In this document: in pieces, positions 37,868 to 48,598 of the stretch
How the letters are laid out: each line of letters opens with the position of its first letter
Position numbering within the stretch: the first letter of the stretch is position 1
NCBI GenBank assembly: GCA_921293015.1
Contig: OV121087.1
Span: 5,406,501-5,470,500, forward strand
From: Phorcus lineatus
Lineage: Eukaryota > Mollusca > Gastropoda > Trochida > Trochidae
Reading direction: 5' to 3'
Length of the DNA: 64,000 bases
The notes under the pieces: generated by a model
The model's input: the letters and a program-made list of their open reading frames with translations, nothing else
Databases searched by the model: none
Told to the model about the DNA's origin: nothing
Program-made: the position numbers and the translations under genes

Positions 37868-37947
37868 GATGCTCTGAATTACAGTTTGTCTATCGGAATT
37901 TATCACAATTATCCACTCAGGACAGACAAACCGTAATTCAGAGCATC
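37868..37947. other. 80-nt hairpin with 24-bp arms, miRNA-precursor-like
   Basis: The arm GATGCTCTGAATTACAGTTT (extending to 37,891) is followed after a 32-nt loop by its reverse complement at 37,924-37,947 with a single mismatch. Arm and loop lengths match animal pre-miRNAs, but there is no evidence of expression, and the near-perfect pairing also fits a short inverted-repeat relic. I did not see the hairpin at the related modules near 22.3 and 45.9 kb. Confidence 0.4.
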
Positions 37948-37984
37948 TTGTTGAATATTCTTATAATAAATCACAAGAATATCG

Positions 37985-38260
37985 GTGGTGACAAAGCATG
38001 ACACGCCCTGAAGCAAATTCCATGATGTTTTCTTCGGTAGCGCTTGTTTTACTATGTTATAACTGATACCTACTCAGTAGTGTGTATTTCTTCTATGTTC
38101 CTTTGGGAAATATTGGATGACAAACCTAAAGTTAGAAGTTCGGTTTTGCAGAATTGTTGTTGCTTAGTCTCGCATTACTGAGGTCAGTTTGTACTTTATT
38201 TACATTCGGTTACTTCTCCATACGAATATTAGTTATAGTTGACATGACTGTATTCAAAAT
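37985..38260 (+). repeat. Module copy shared with 22.33, 24.42 and 45.96 kb
   Basis: ACACGCCCTGAAGCAAATTCC, TTTTCTTCGGTAGCGCTTG, CTCAGTAGTGTGTATTTCTT and AAGTTCGGTTTTGCAGAAT follow the order of 45,970-46,125 and 24,430-24,520. Confidence 0.6.
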
Positions 38261-39181
38261 TTACCTTTGAGTGGTATTACATTTATACTATGCGATCATT
38301 GAAAATTATTGTCTTTTTCAATTGTAGTAATATAAACCTTATACAATTCAAGCTTTGAAATGTTCAAGGTTAACATGGTAAAAGTAACTGAGCATTTAAG
38401 ATGAATTTAAAAATATATCTATGCAAATAAAAATTCTGATAACATTTACATCATATCTTTTTAACTTTATTTAATATCTCAGAAGCATTCTTATGATATG
38501 TCTGTGCTGTAAAATACAAAGGCGTAAGTACATGTAAAGTAAGCTCTGTTGCAAGCGAATATCACAGTTTGAATTTCTTCAAACACTTCGTTTCTTAAAT
38601 TGATAAAGATGTGATGCTGTTGACATAGACTATCAAACTGAAGTTGATTAATTAAGTTATGAAAACACAGGTGAAACAAGTAGTGTAGAAAAAATAATAA
38701 GAGACTTTTGAATATAGATAACTAGATGAAAATGTCAAGGATACAAAGCAATAATCATTACTTTAAGTTAAGTAGAAACATTCACGCTCCTTATTATTTT
38801 GAAAATGGAAGAAATAATTAATGATAAAGAACCGTCAATCAATTACTCCGCTAATTAAGTGTTAATTGAGACATTACTGGATTCCTGTGAAAATCAATGG
38901 CAATACATGTATACTCATACGAGATCAGTATGATTGGGAGATGACGTTATAGAAAACATAGGATAGATAATTTTCTTTAAAAGCTTGATGATTTTTGCAG
39001 AGAAAACTCTTGCCTTTATTATTGTCTTGACAGAGTTATGTAAATAAAAAGCGCAAGTCATTCTACATTCTTTATAGGTTTTTTTCTCTTGATGGAAAAC
39101 AATTTACAAAGTGAATGTTTCTTTCACATTAGGAGGACTGTAGCACGGTTTACTAGACAAATAAAATGATCTCGGGCGCAC

Positions 39182-39324
39182 AAAAATGTTAACGTTTGCA
39201 AGACCATCCTTTTTTAACAATACAATGTTGTCTAACATGAAAATAGCAAGTTAAAAAATGTTAACGTTTGCACGACCATCCTTTTTTAACAATACAATGT
39301 TGTCTAACATGAAAATAGCAAGTT
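39182..39324. repeat. Tandem duplication, period 72 bp, nearly identical
   Basis: Two copies of a unit containing ATGTTAACGTTTGCA and GACCATCC...TCTAACATGAAAATAGCAAG differ at about one position. This is a recent local duplication. Confidence 0.95.
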
Positions 39325-39889
39325 GACTTAGGCGAATTCATTTCCGTTCCTCAAATGATAAAAAGGTGTCTAAACTGAATTGGCCTGAAGCAGTTTTTGC
39401 TTGATCTTGATCTTACTATTTTTACTACTACCGTTCACTAATGAGATGTTATACTCTCTGAAGAAATTATATTTTGTATAACCTTAAGCTTATTTAAGAT
39501 GGGAAAATTTGAAAAATTCAAGAATGAAAAATAAACGTGCTACGGTGCCTTGTACAGGATAAATAAATCTTGGACGTTCTCTAGCTAATATGTTTTTGCA
39601 TGTTAACTTTCACGGATTAACTAATGGCTCTGTGGTGCAGAAGAAATTGCATTTCCTGAAATGATCCATTGCTAATTGAGGCATACAGTTAACCCATTCT
39701 GATGGAACAACATGTTAATTTTGATTTATTGGAAATAAATGTAAGGCTGAATCTATGTTTCTAAAATATTGACATGACTGAGATGTCATCATGAAAGATA
39801 TTTAAATTTATGAATGCCAAATGAAAGAACTTTTACTTGTGCACGTTTGCAATCTACATTTATATCCATGTTTTAGAAAATGTCATTGC

Positions 39890-39904
39890 TATATATATAT
39901 ATTC

Positions 39905-39939
<35 letters not shown>

Positions 39940-39959
39940 CAACCTTTCACCTTTTTACC

Positions 39960-39994
<35 letters not shown>
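39890..39994. repeat. (AT)n and (AT)n(GT)n tracts framed by inverted element ends
   Basis: A first AT tract (about 39,892-39,939) is framed by TTGCTATAT and ATATAGCAA. A second (about 39,961-39,994) is AT followed by GT. The second lies between CTTTCACCTTTTTAC and its near inverse GTAAAAGGTGAA, the latter being the start of the adjoining element. The tract therefore sits between two opposed copies of the same terminus. Confidence 0.85.
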
Positions 39995-40085
39995 AAAAGG
40001 TGAAGAAGGTCTCACGTGAAGTAAAAAGATATTTGAAAATAAAATACTTCAGACGACACTTGCTGTAGATATCATTTTAATGATG

Positions 40086-40131
40086 ACTGGATGCGTCGCA
40101 TTTCGACTTGATAACAAGTCTTTTCAACAGT
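40086..40131 (-). ncRNA. Hammerhead-ribozyme-like fold with a U3-A8 core pair
   Basis: The minus strand reads ACTG TTGAAAA GACTTG TTAT CAAGTC GAA ATGC GAC GCAT C CAGT. This maps onto a type I hammerhead: stem I ACTG/CAGT; core positions 3-9; 6-bp stem II closed by TTAT, with G10.1-C11.1; G12-A13-A14; stem III ATGC/GCAT beginning with A15.1-U16.1; and cleavage-site nucleotide C17. The only departures from the conserved CUGANGA core are C3 to U and G8 to A. These two residues pair with each other in the active structure, so the change keeps Watson-Crick pairing. Stem I is only 4 bp; possible loop-loop contacts were not assessed. Confidence 0.5.
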
Positions 40132-40508
40132 GTGGAGTTTTCTGAACATGACAGACAGACAGACAGATATAGTTTATTAGAGTGTCACATGTATGTACAC
40201 ACATAAAAAAAGACATTGGTATATTGGTAAAATTATACATACATCCAGCCTAAAAAGACTTATGAGACACTATAACGTTTAGGGCGGATAAAAGGGACAA
40301 AATGATAAAGTAAAAGTATAAAACATGATATAGAAAGTTAAAAAGTTGTAACCATTTAAGAAAATAAATTTCTCCTTATAAACATTTCATTAATAGAAAA
40401 TATGGCAAATATATAGGTACGCATGCTTAACAATGTAATAATGTATAATAGACTTTGATTGATTAGCAAGTGACAAGTGGTAACCTCGATTAGCTAACAA
40501 TGCGCTAT

Positions 40509-40912
40509 TTATGAGGGATTAAGATTTGAGTTATTGTAATAGCCTCTTCCTGGTCGGTCCCAGTCCATCAATTGATCTTTTGTTTCAATTGCACAGTTGA
40601 CACTACTTGTATACATGTAGTTTCTAGGAGTATATGTTTTAGTGTTCTTTGATGAATATCTTTTTATCAAGTTAAATTTACTCCAAAAGCTTTTTGAAAA
40701 GGTATTCTGGGATGATGTGGATGAATTGTCATTACTTCTCCCTTCCGATTGCGATACAGTGGAGTCTTCTCTCACACTTTATATGGTTGTGTTGGATTGT
40801 TGAAAGTCCTCAGATGATGATAAGTCCTTAGATTGAATCAAGTTCTCTACAGTAAAGGAGTCCTCCGATTGTAGGTTTTGATTTGATATTTGTATTAAGT
40901 ATTTTCTGACGT
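40509..40912 (-). pseudogene. Interrupted frame inside the ribozyme element, family unknown
   Basis: The frame reads DVRKYLIQISNQNLQSEDSF ... SSSEDFQQSNTTI, meets one TAA near 40,784, and continues without another break as VREDSTVSQSEGRSNDNSST ... MDWDRPGRGYYNNSNLNPS to a stop at 40,509. The same Ser/Asp-rich style on both sides of the TAA (EDSFTV, then EDSTV) suggests one former protein end. A CAG acceptor-like site opens it at 40,913, but that site lies within the element's terminal repeat. A basic stretch (FWSKFNLIKRYSSKNTKT) follows the acidic part. No domain is recognised. Confidence 0.35.
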
Positions 40913-40947
40913 CTGAAGTATTTTATTTTCTAAAAATATATATATAG

Positions 40948-41690
40948 TGATAAAATTGATTCAATGAAACAAGAAATTTGATGTGGAGATATATTTCTTA
41001 TCGCCCACGAAATAATTCTTTATCAGTTTAATTGCTATGTTAACTGTCACTTACTCAATTATGCACTTATTCATAACAATTTTAGTCGACTCGTACACGT
41101 GTAAATTAAGGTGTCTAAGTTTAGGAACCTTTCTTTTTGAGCACATAACGCATAGGGGTCAAATCTTATATACAAATAGAAAACTGCAGAATTTATTATC
41201 AAATAGATTTTATAGTTTTACATCAAGTTCATGTGCTTATATGGCGTCATTACCATACTATATGTATTAATCAGAAGCATTTGCAGTGGAGTGTTTTGGA
41301 GGGGTTGGCATGTATCTAGGGTTCGTATTGGTCATATGCAAATCAATATCTACTTTTTACAAAAACGTTTGTGCACTAATATCATTACGGTAACCATGTA
41401 TGATCGCACCTATAAATGAATTCAACATGGTGTGAATAAGGAAACCAGAGAGCAATAAGCAAAAGTATATGAACTGTTAAAGTAAATGGTGTTCTCTAGT
41501 CCTTAAAAGCAAAAGAATTGATTTTGATGTAAACTGTTCACATCATTTGAATTCTTTATTAAATAGTGTGCTATGTTTAAAAAATAATCTATACTGACTA
41601 TATTTTCATACTGCAAGATCCGTAGAACATTATCAATAATTGACAATTAACAGCACAATTAACAGCTGTAATCTATCAGCCTCTTCGATG
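40948..41690. other. No gene or recognised repeat
   Basis: AT-rich; two short plus-strand frames (41,037-41,270 and 41,231-41,419) overlap in different frames and carry no recognisable domain. Confidence 0.45.
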
Positions 41691-41789
41691 TACTGCTACA
41701 TCGACAGTGCTGGGACGATCTGGAACGTCTGCTTTGCAGTGTTTTCATAATTATCCCGCAACTCTTCACGAAGGAATCTGTTTTACATG

Positions 41790-42060
41790 GGCTGCGAACG
41801 CTAACAAAACATGAATATTAAAGGTTGAAAAAGATTTACCAGAACGTAAGGCTGTCACTGAAGTGATTGTCTAGTACAAAAAACAGTTGTTCTACTTCAA
41901 ACTTGACAGGAAATTGTTTCTTCCAAACCACTTCTGACAGATCTAGGCCTGCCTGGTGACAAATTTATTAAGAGCAAGAACTTAACGGACTGAGACCTTT
42001 AGACATCTCAATATCGTTGATGGTTTGATTTACAGTTCTTTAGTTATACTCTCGCTCAAG
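41790..42060 (+). repeat. Module copy related to 20.5 and 22.7 kb
   Basis: GGCTGTCACTGAAGTGATTG, ACAGTTGTTCTACTTCAAAC, TTGACAGG and CTGACAGATCTAGGCCTGCC match 22,700-22,800. The later part (GGTTTGATTTACAG) is shortened. Confidence 0.65.
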
Positions 42061-43020
42061 GCGCTTTTGTTTAGATACGCACACCATTAGTTTCATGATT
42101 TGTAGTGCGCTCGTACATGGTAATCGTATATGGCATCTGTGCACAAGACGTATTTATATTTTTTATTGCACTGTATATCACCAATGCGAACCCTATAAAC
42201 ATGCCAACCCATTTAAACATTAACCTCAAACTCTCATATATTAATGTATGCGATTCAGTTACTGTAGACCAGTATCATTACGTCGTCACATAGTAGCGAT
42301 CAGTACAAGAGAAAAAGATAAACTTTAGTAATGACTTTAAAAGAATTCTAAATTTATTAGACGTTCTATTTATATTTAAGTTAATATGGGATATTAAATT
42401 TATCTTTGGAAGCGGTTGCTAACATTCTTTTCGCAGATATTTTGATAACTTTTTAATATATCTTGCTCATTCATTTTCAATCGAAAGCAATCAAGAAAAT
42501 GCAAATGCGATTCTCATCATAAACAATAAACAGTTTTGTTTCCTCTTAAAATATACTTACATTTATCAACAGTTATTTGCATATCAAATAATGTACTAAG
42601 ACCCGTTTAGTATTCAATACACTTCAGTGTCTTTTCACAATTACATAGAGTGTTGAAAGCCATTTAAACTATGCAAAAAGATCACAATATTATTTGCATT
42701 ATCCTGTTTGCTCGTCAAAAATGTGATTAATCAAAGGCAAACGTTCTTGGTAGTAGCTTAAAATAATATGAATCCCAAAAGAGCAGTGTGTTCAATTGTT
42801 TGTCTCTTTCTCATTTACTTTATCACATTAATTCACATAGGTATGATTCTACTTAACTGGTTTTGAACAAATTTATAACTAAGTAAGTATAACAAGATAG
42901 TTCAGTAAAACGAAACAAACACTCCTCTTGTTTTCATAAATACATATCACGGCAGTAAATCCATTTTGTCAATATTATAGAAAGAACGAATAAGCAGAAC
43001 ACTAACTTCCAATAGCAAAT
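42061..43020. other. No gene or recognised repeat
   Basis: AT-rich with short frames only. Confidence 0.45.
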
Positions 43021-43029
43021 TAGAAAGTT

Positions 43030-43870
43030 TGTTCAGCATTGCTGCTCAAGGATGACTAGTTGACTGTACGCTACAACTGGCACTGGACCATTTCATGAAA
43101 TGGTTTGTAATTTCGTCTGCACTACAGACCCTAACTATATCTGTGTGAACGTGAGACAAGAACTGATTACAACCTTTCCAACCACCATGCATCAATATAC
43201 TGGCAAGGAAACGTGAAAGATTTATTGACCCTGTTAGTGTTAAAAGCAGTTACATCAGCATTCAATTTGCAAATTATTTGCCTTCAAGAGACATAACCAT
43301 ATATCATTTATAATGACTTGGCTCTTTCATTTACACAAATATTATCCAGACAATAATAAAGACGAATGATTTTGCATCATGAAACTGAAAATAAAAATTC
43401 TTTGCGCAATTTGCTCAATGGCTCAATTATGTGTGTTTCAAAACCTTTCTATTCCCGTTTCCAACTCATACTGAGCTCATATGATTATCCAGCCATTGAT
43501 TTTCATATAGATTACAATATGTCTCATTAATCATATGAAAGAAATGCAAAGAAATATGAGTATGACAATATATGCGTTCTTATGCAGAAGAACATAAAAA
43601 GTTCAACTGTAAGTTTGTGAGTTATCTACCCTTGAAGTTTGGGAGTTTTTAGAATTAACTAACTTTGAATGGTCGCCGTGAAACGTGTATTGCTCTTGTG
43701 ATAATCTTGTTAAAGGCTAATGCTTCAGCTACACATCATGAAATTATGAGTTTATAGTGCAGTAATTAAAAAAGAAATAATTCAGGAAACGTGCAAAAAG
43801 TCAAGATAGCGCCCAAACCACGTGACCTACGACCTTGCCATGATCTACTTTTTTTCTTGTAATTCAATTT
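43030..43870 (+). repeat. Module copies related to 23.5, 26.1, 34.1, 58.1 and 12.9 kb
   Basis: GACTGTACGCTACAACTGGCA matches 34,138 and 58,076; GGTTTGTAATTTCGTCTGCA matches 23,538; CAATTTGCAAATTATTTGCC and TCCAGACAATAAT match 26,115-26,200. 43,610-43,870 matches 12,885-13,110. The segment is a junction of modules that lie apart elsewhere. Confidence 0.65.
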
Positions 43871-43879
43871 TGCATCTGT

Positions 43880-44675
43880 TAATTCATGTCTCAACAGCAA
43901 CAACAAAACGTGTCAATTGTCATGTCCGCTTGTAGAATAAAGATTGACGAGATATCTTCGGAGTGTGGCATTTTACATCGAAGTTTTTGCACCATAATTT
44001 CATGAGCACTTGCACATAACCAAGGTGTCTGCAAAATGGGTGTCACGAAACTTAATTGCACAAGATCGACACCAGAGAGTTCTACCACACCAGACATCTA
44101 AAATGCTGATCCTAATAATGTTCATGCTCGTCTAGTTTTAGGGATGAAACAAGGATTCATCACTGGGATCCTGACACCTCCAAGAATCCATGCAGTGGAA
44201 GCATTTACACTCTCCTGCACTCAAGAAGTTCAGAACTCAGCCGTCTGCTGGCTAGATCATGGCGACCATTTTCTGGGCTTCAAAAGGCTTGATACTTATA
44301 AACTATTAACCTCTTAAAACTACAATAACATGAGCCTTCTGAAGCTGACTTGTTTCAGCAATTGAGAGCGGCCATAGAAGAAGAGGCAGGGCATGTTGAC
44401 GGCTGGAGTTATGCTTCTTCGTGACAACGTTCCAGTGCACTAGAGTCGTATTGCAGAGGATGCACTTCAACAATGTTTCTTTGAAAAACTTAGCCATCCA
44501 CCTGCAGTACGGATTTGGCCCAAAGCGACTTCTATCTGTTTACAAGATTTGGCGATGATGGTGAACTCAAGGCAGCTTCTGAGGCCTGACTGACGGGGCC
44601 AGTCAGAAGACAGTCTCAAAGACAAATTGGCAAAGTGCATCGAGGTCCAGGTAGATTATATTGAAAATTAAAATC
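43880..44675 (+). pseudogene. Decayed mariner transposase remnant
   Basis: Pieces in several frames follow the order of a mariner transposase. They are: an N-terminal helix-turn-helix part (ITKVSAKWV-like, near 44,010-44,040); GDETRIHHWDPDTS (first catalytic Asp region, near 44,140-44,180); LLRDNVPVHKSRIAE (second Asp, near 44,410-44,450); and FEKLSHPP continuing out of frame to DFYLFTRFGDDGELKAASEA (44,530-44,590), with KCIEVQVDYIEN and a stop near 44,670. Several frameshifts and stops make it inactive. It is absent from the related module at 13.1 kb. No terminal inverted repeats were identified. Confidence 0.8.
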
Positions 44676-45165
44676 AATATCACAACCATTGTCTTCTGGT
44701 TTTATCCACTTCTATGACCTTATTGACTTCCCCTCGTAATATTGATATAGGAGATTGATATAATAGCAGGGAAAACAAACCAGTTTAATAAGATTTCCTT
44801 TTTGTTATCTTATTAATTGGAGAAGAGCGAGTTGTCATCATACAAGATGTGATTGTCAGCAATACAAATATCTTTAAAACTGTGTATAATCCATAGGAAA
44901 ATCACATAAGCTCTAATGTTGCATACACATTTTTGGCATCTAGCATAGATTTTCCAAATGTATATTAATTTCGAGTAAGTTACACATGTATATAAATAGT
45001 TGTACCAATCAAAATTTATTAATATGATATACTTTTCTTCAAAAGGAAATGTACATAAATGAATCAATTTTAGCAAGATAATTCATTGCCTTATAATATG
45101 ACGGATGTTTCATGAATTGAGAGTTTACATCATTGAAATGCACCATGTTTATTTCTTCATCTTTT
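44676..45165. other. No gene or recognised repeat
   Basis: AT-rich flank of the mariner remnant; an 87-codon minus-strand frame (44,813-45,076) has no recognisable domain. Confidence 0.45.
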
Positions 45166-45169
45166 AACA

Positions 45170-45490
45170 CTAAATAAATGTCGTGATGGTACATTTCTGA
45201 AATGATGTCAAAGTTTTTGTGATTTTCAGTTTGTCAGGACATACCTCTTCCAAAACTCTGAGAGATCTAGGCTTGCTTGAGTAAGAACTGAAAGCTTGCG
45301 AATTCAGTTGACATTGGAGGGCTGATTTTCTCGACATACTATCCTTATTTCCTCTGTATACTATCATCAGTATGCCAGTCTCAATTGTGCCCCTTGATGT
45401 ACGTGATTCAATTAGTTTATCCCGTCCAATCTATTAAATTCGACATTTATCTGTCTGAAGAGGCAGCAGGCAAATTGCGATCGTCACAAT
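45170..45490 (+). repeat. Well-preserved copy of the TCTGTCTG/GAGGCAGCAGG module
   Basis: Contains GAGATCTAGGCTTGCTTG, GGAGGGCTGATTTTCTCGAC, TTTCCTCTGTATACTATCAT, GTGATTCAATTAGTTTATCC and ATTTATCTGTCTGAAGAGGC, all shared with the 20.6, 22.8, 33.4, 57.4 and 63.4 kb copies. Confidence 0.75.
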
Positions 45491-47799
45491 GATAATATGA
45501 TTGCCAAATACACAAGATAGCATTTGTGGAAGGTTAAGAGGAAAGCTTGCAAACTCAATATACTGGAGCAGTTTGTTAGATATTTGGAACTCCTGCTACG
45601 TTGAACCAGACCGAATACCAAACCCTTCAACCAGAAGATATTTGCACAACATGTTGTTTCAACAATATATACCGATTTTGTAATACAGGCTAAGTTACGA
45701 TGGCACTAATGGTACATACAAATGCACCTGTCTGTAATGACTATATCTTGCCCTATCTTGTCCAATCACCTATCATTTAAGAGAGACAGCTCTCATTGGT
45801 CCTTCTGCACTATACCTGGTATGCTTGATATATAAATTCTCTAATATACGATAAAGGTAAAAAAGGTATATATAATGATATAGTGTTTTGAATCATTGAT
45901 TCACTTGATCCATGAATCATTATATATCAGAACAAAAATATCAGTGGAGACGTAGCATTCTGAGCCTTGAAGAAAATCTACTCAGAATCATGATTTTTCA
46001 GGAGAGCTTTTCTATCTAATAAATAATAGCTGCTCAGTCATGTGTATTTGTTGTATGTCCCCATAGGGTAGTATCTGATGACAGAGCTATAGCTAGAAGC
46101 TCGTTAACGCAGAATAAATGTTGCTTTGTGTATTAATACTGACACCAGTTTCTTCGCTATTGATATTTGGATTCCTGGAATAATAATCATTATCGACTTA
46201 ATTCTTTTCCAGATTTACCTTTGAGTGGTATCAATTCTTATATTATGTGATCCTTTTCAATAGCTGTCCTGTTAATTTTGCAGTTTTGTTAAAGTGATAC
46301 AATTTATACTTTTAAGGTTCAAGGTTAACTTTAAAGCTTTAAAGATAAATTTAGAAATACAGTTAACAAAATGAAATGTTAGAAAGCTTGATAGATAAAT
46401 TTAGAAATACAGTTATGAAAATGAAACGCCCAAAAACATCAATCCTTGATAATCCTGTGGCATATATTAAAATTATTCTTTAATATACGTTTATAGACAT
46501 TAATTGTCTTTAGTAACATATCATCAGTATTGATTGAGAATGAACTGACAAAAGTGGGCACCGTTTCTACAAGAAAAACAAAAACAACACACATTTTTAA
46601 TAGTGCCAATGATTCAGATCCATGAAATTCTTCGCATAATAGCGAGACCTGCACTTAAAACGTGATAAAAATATTAATTTCCTAATTCAGTTTTAATGAT
46701 AAAACTGATTAGTATTGTAACTAGTAATTAACTGTAGTGTTAATTCAATATCTAAGTTTATCTCAGCATCATTATTGATTTATAACAGATAATCAAATTG
46801 TGAGTTCATTAAGTAATTGTTGCTTGTGATTTAGTATTTTTTTTAACTCGCATTTGTCCGGCATAGTGAATTCTACATTTTAAACTGATAACAAATGAGA
46901 AATGGCTATTAATTTGCAATCCACATTCTAGCTGATAAAAAATGAAGTAATACAAATGATCATTACAACTCAAAACTAACTTATGCAGAGTTTTATTATT
47001 TCTCTTAACAATACTTACAGAAATTTTGTCATGTCATAAAATGAACTATTGTCCTTTTATCATTACAACAATGAAGTTGTTTTTCAAAAATAAAAAAATA
47101 TGGATAATTATATCTAATAGAATCGTTGGATGAAGTTCATGAATATGCATTGCACTCACTTCAAGGCACATTTTTGTCGTCAAAGTTCATTGGAACAAAT
47201 GAGCAATATAAGGAATATCATATGAATAGCTTTTTAACAGATTTAAGTTAGTCCATCATTTTACATTAACGTGAATATCAAAATTAACATCATCATGAAA
47301 CTAATAAACAACCTACACTAAACACGATACACGAAATTGAAGTGAATGTTTTCACGATTCCATTTCGTGTCTTTGTACTGCTTGTTTCTTTCATTTACAG
47401 AAAATATGTCTACATATGTTGATTATGAGGTTTTTCACTGCGAAATCATTATACTGTGAACGTAAATTTATTTGTACTATTTGTCTCTGATGATGACATT
47501 TGCTCAATTTGACCAATGGCTTGTGTTTCAAAACATTCAAAAGTGTTACCGTTGATATGAACTCACGGGCAACAGATAATGTATCAAAATTATAATTGCT
47601 ATTTTTTAATTTTTGTAATGAAATTAACATTCAAAAAATGTATCGACCAAACATGGACCATTATATCCTTTTCTCAATTTTGATTTATATATATCATGTT
47701 TCATTGGTAAAATGTGTACAGCTCATGCATCTCAATATGTATACGCTAAAAGTATAGAAAGAACTTCTGCCTGCATCCTTTTAATAACAAGGAACAATA

Positions 47800-48210
47800 C
47801 TGCTACAAATGACATGTCGAGATTATCTGAAGACGAGCAGGAACCGATATTTGCATGCTTCAGTTTGGAACCACTTATAGATAATGCTTTACGGTGGGGT
47901 CGCCAGGCTTAAAACCTTATCATCTTATGTTGTAAGGATCTTCGGTTGCACTCGTGCAACAATAACCAGGCTCAAGATGAAACAGGCTAACATGTCATAC
48001 TGTTGACAAGCCCAGGAGCGGCAAACTACAAGCGCCAATTGAAACAAAAAACTGCTATATGCATCACTGTGACGTCAACAGCAACAACAGCTTTAAATAT
48101 TGTTGTACATAACAGGACCAGACGAATAGTACACTATGGTCTTCTTACCTGTCGACCGGTCCGTGGGATGACTCTGACTCCTCACTATCGCCATGAAAGA
48201 CTTGTGAGAG
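47800..48210 (+). pseudogene. Tc1-like transposase N-terminal fragment
   Basis: MSRLSEDEQEPIFACFSLEP (from 47,812) resembles the start of Tc1-family transposases. VVRIFGCTRATITRLK (about 47,930-47,975) matches their first helix-turn-helix, and DKPRSGK (about 48,005) the GRPR-like linker. RPVRGMTLTPHYRHERL (about 48,155-48,205) matches the end of the second DNA-binding domain. The pieces are in different frames, so it is a fossil. It stops where mariner sequence begins, and no catalytic domain follows. Confidence 0.75.
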
Positions 48211-48575
48211 TAAATAAAAAAGTTCGTAGAAATACAGGAAAACTTTATCGAAGTATCATTTTTCACATTTTATTTTTGAACATAGTTTCCGATGACATCA
48301 ATACAATTGGACCAGCGATGTTCCAGCCCCATTATGCCATTCTTGTAGAAATACACATCATGGGTCTCAAGAAATGTCTCCACACCTGCCAACAGGCAGT
48401 TGTTATAAGCAAAAACACGTCCATGTAAATGGTTCTTGACATTGGGGAAGAGGAAAAAGTTCGTTGGTGTCTTATCTGGGGAGTAGGGTGGATTTGGGAG
48501 AATTTCACTAACATGTTTCGTCGCGGCAGTGACAGCAAGGATTGAGTAAATGAGCAGCAATCCTGCACTGAAATT
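48211..48575 (-). pseudogene. Mariner transposase C-terminal fragment
   Basis: The minus strand encodes ILPNPPYSPDKTPTNFFLFP (third catalytic Asp in YSPD), then KNHLHGRVFAYNN, VETFLETHDVYFYKNGI and LEHRWSNCIDVIGNYVQK with a stop at 48,270, a mariner C-terminus. The following 60 bp end in ACGAACTTTTTTATTTACTC, which resembles a mariner terminal repeat, and a TA at 48,211 marks the junction with the Tc1 fragment. The N-terminal half is missing beyond about 48,575. It appears to have inserted into the Tc1 relic. Confidence 0.85.
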
Positions 48576-48598
48576 CGTTACAAAACATTCACTTCGAG

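Larger units (their letters stand above)
39995..40930 (-). mobile_element. Ribozyme-bearing repeat element, possibly Penelope-like or retrozyme-related
   Basis: The stretch AAAATAAAATACTTCAGACG occurs at about 40,036-40,055 and, inverted, at about 40,910-40,930, marking opposed ends. Both ends lie near AT tracts. Reading on the minus strand the order is: inverted end, an open frame (40,912-40,509), about 330 bp without a frame, AATAAA, a (TCTG)n run (40,149-40,168), then the hammerhead-like fold and the other end. The segment 39,995-40,130 is repeated at 53,190-53,415. Hammerhead motifs in the terminal repeats of Penelope-like elements and in small retrozymes are known. No reverse transcriptase or GIY-YIG domain is visible here, so the family is inferred. 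Confidence 0.5.
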
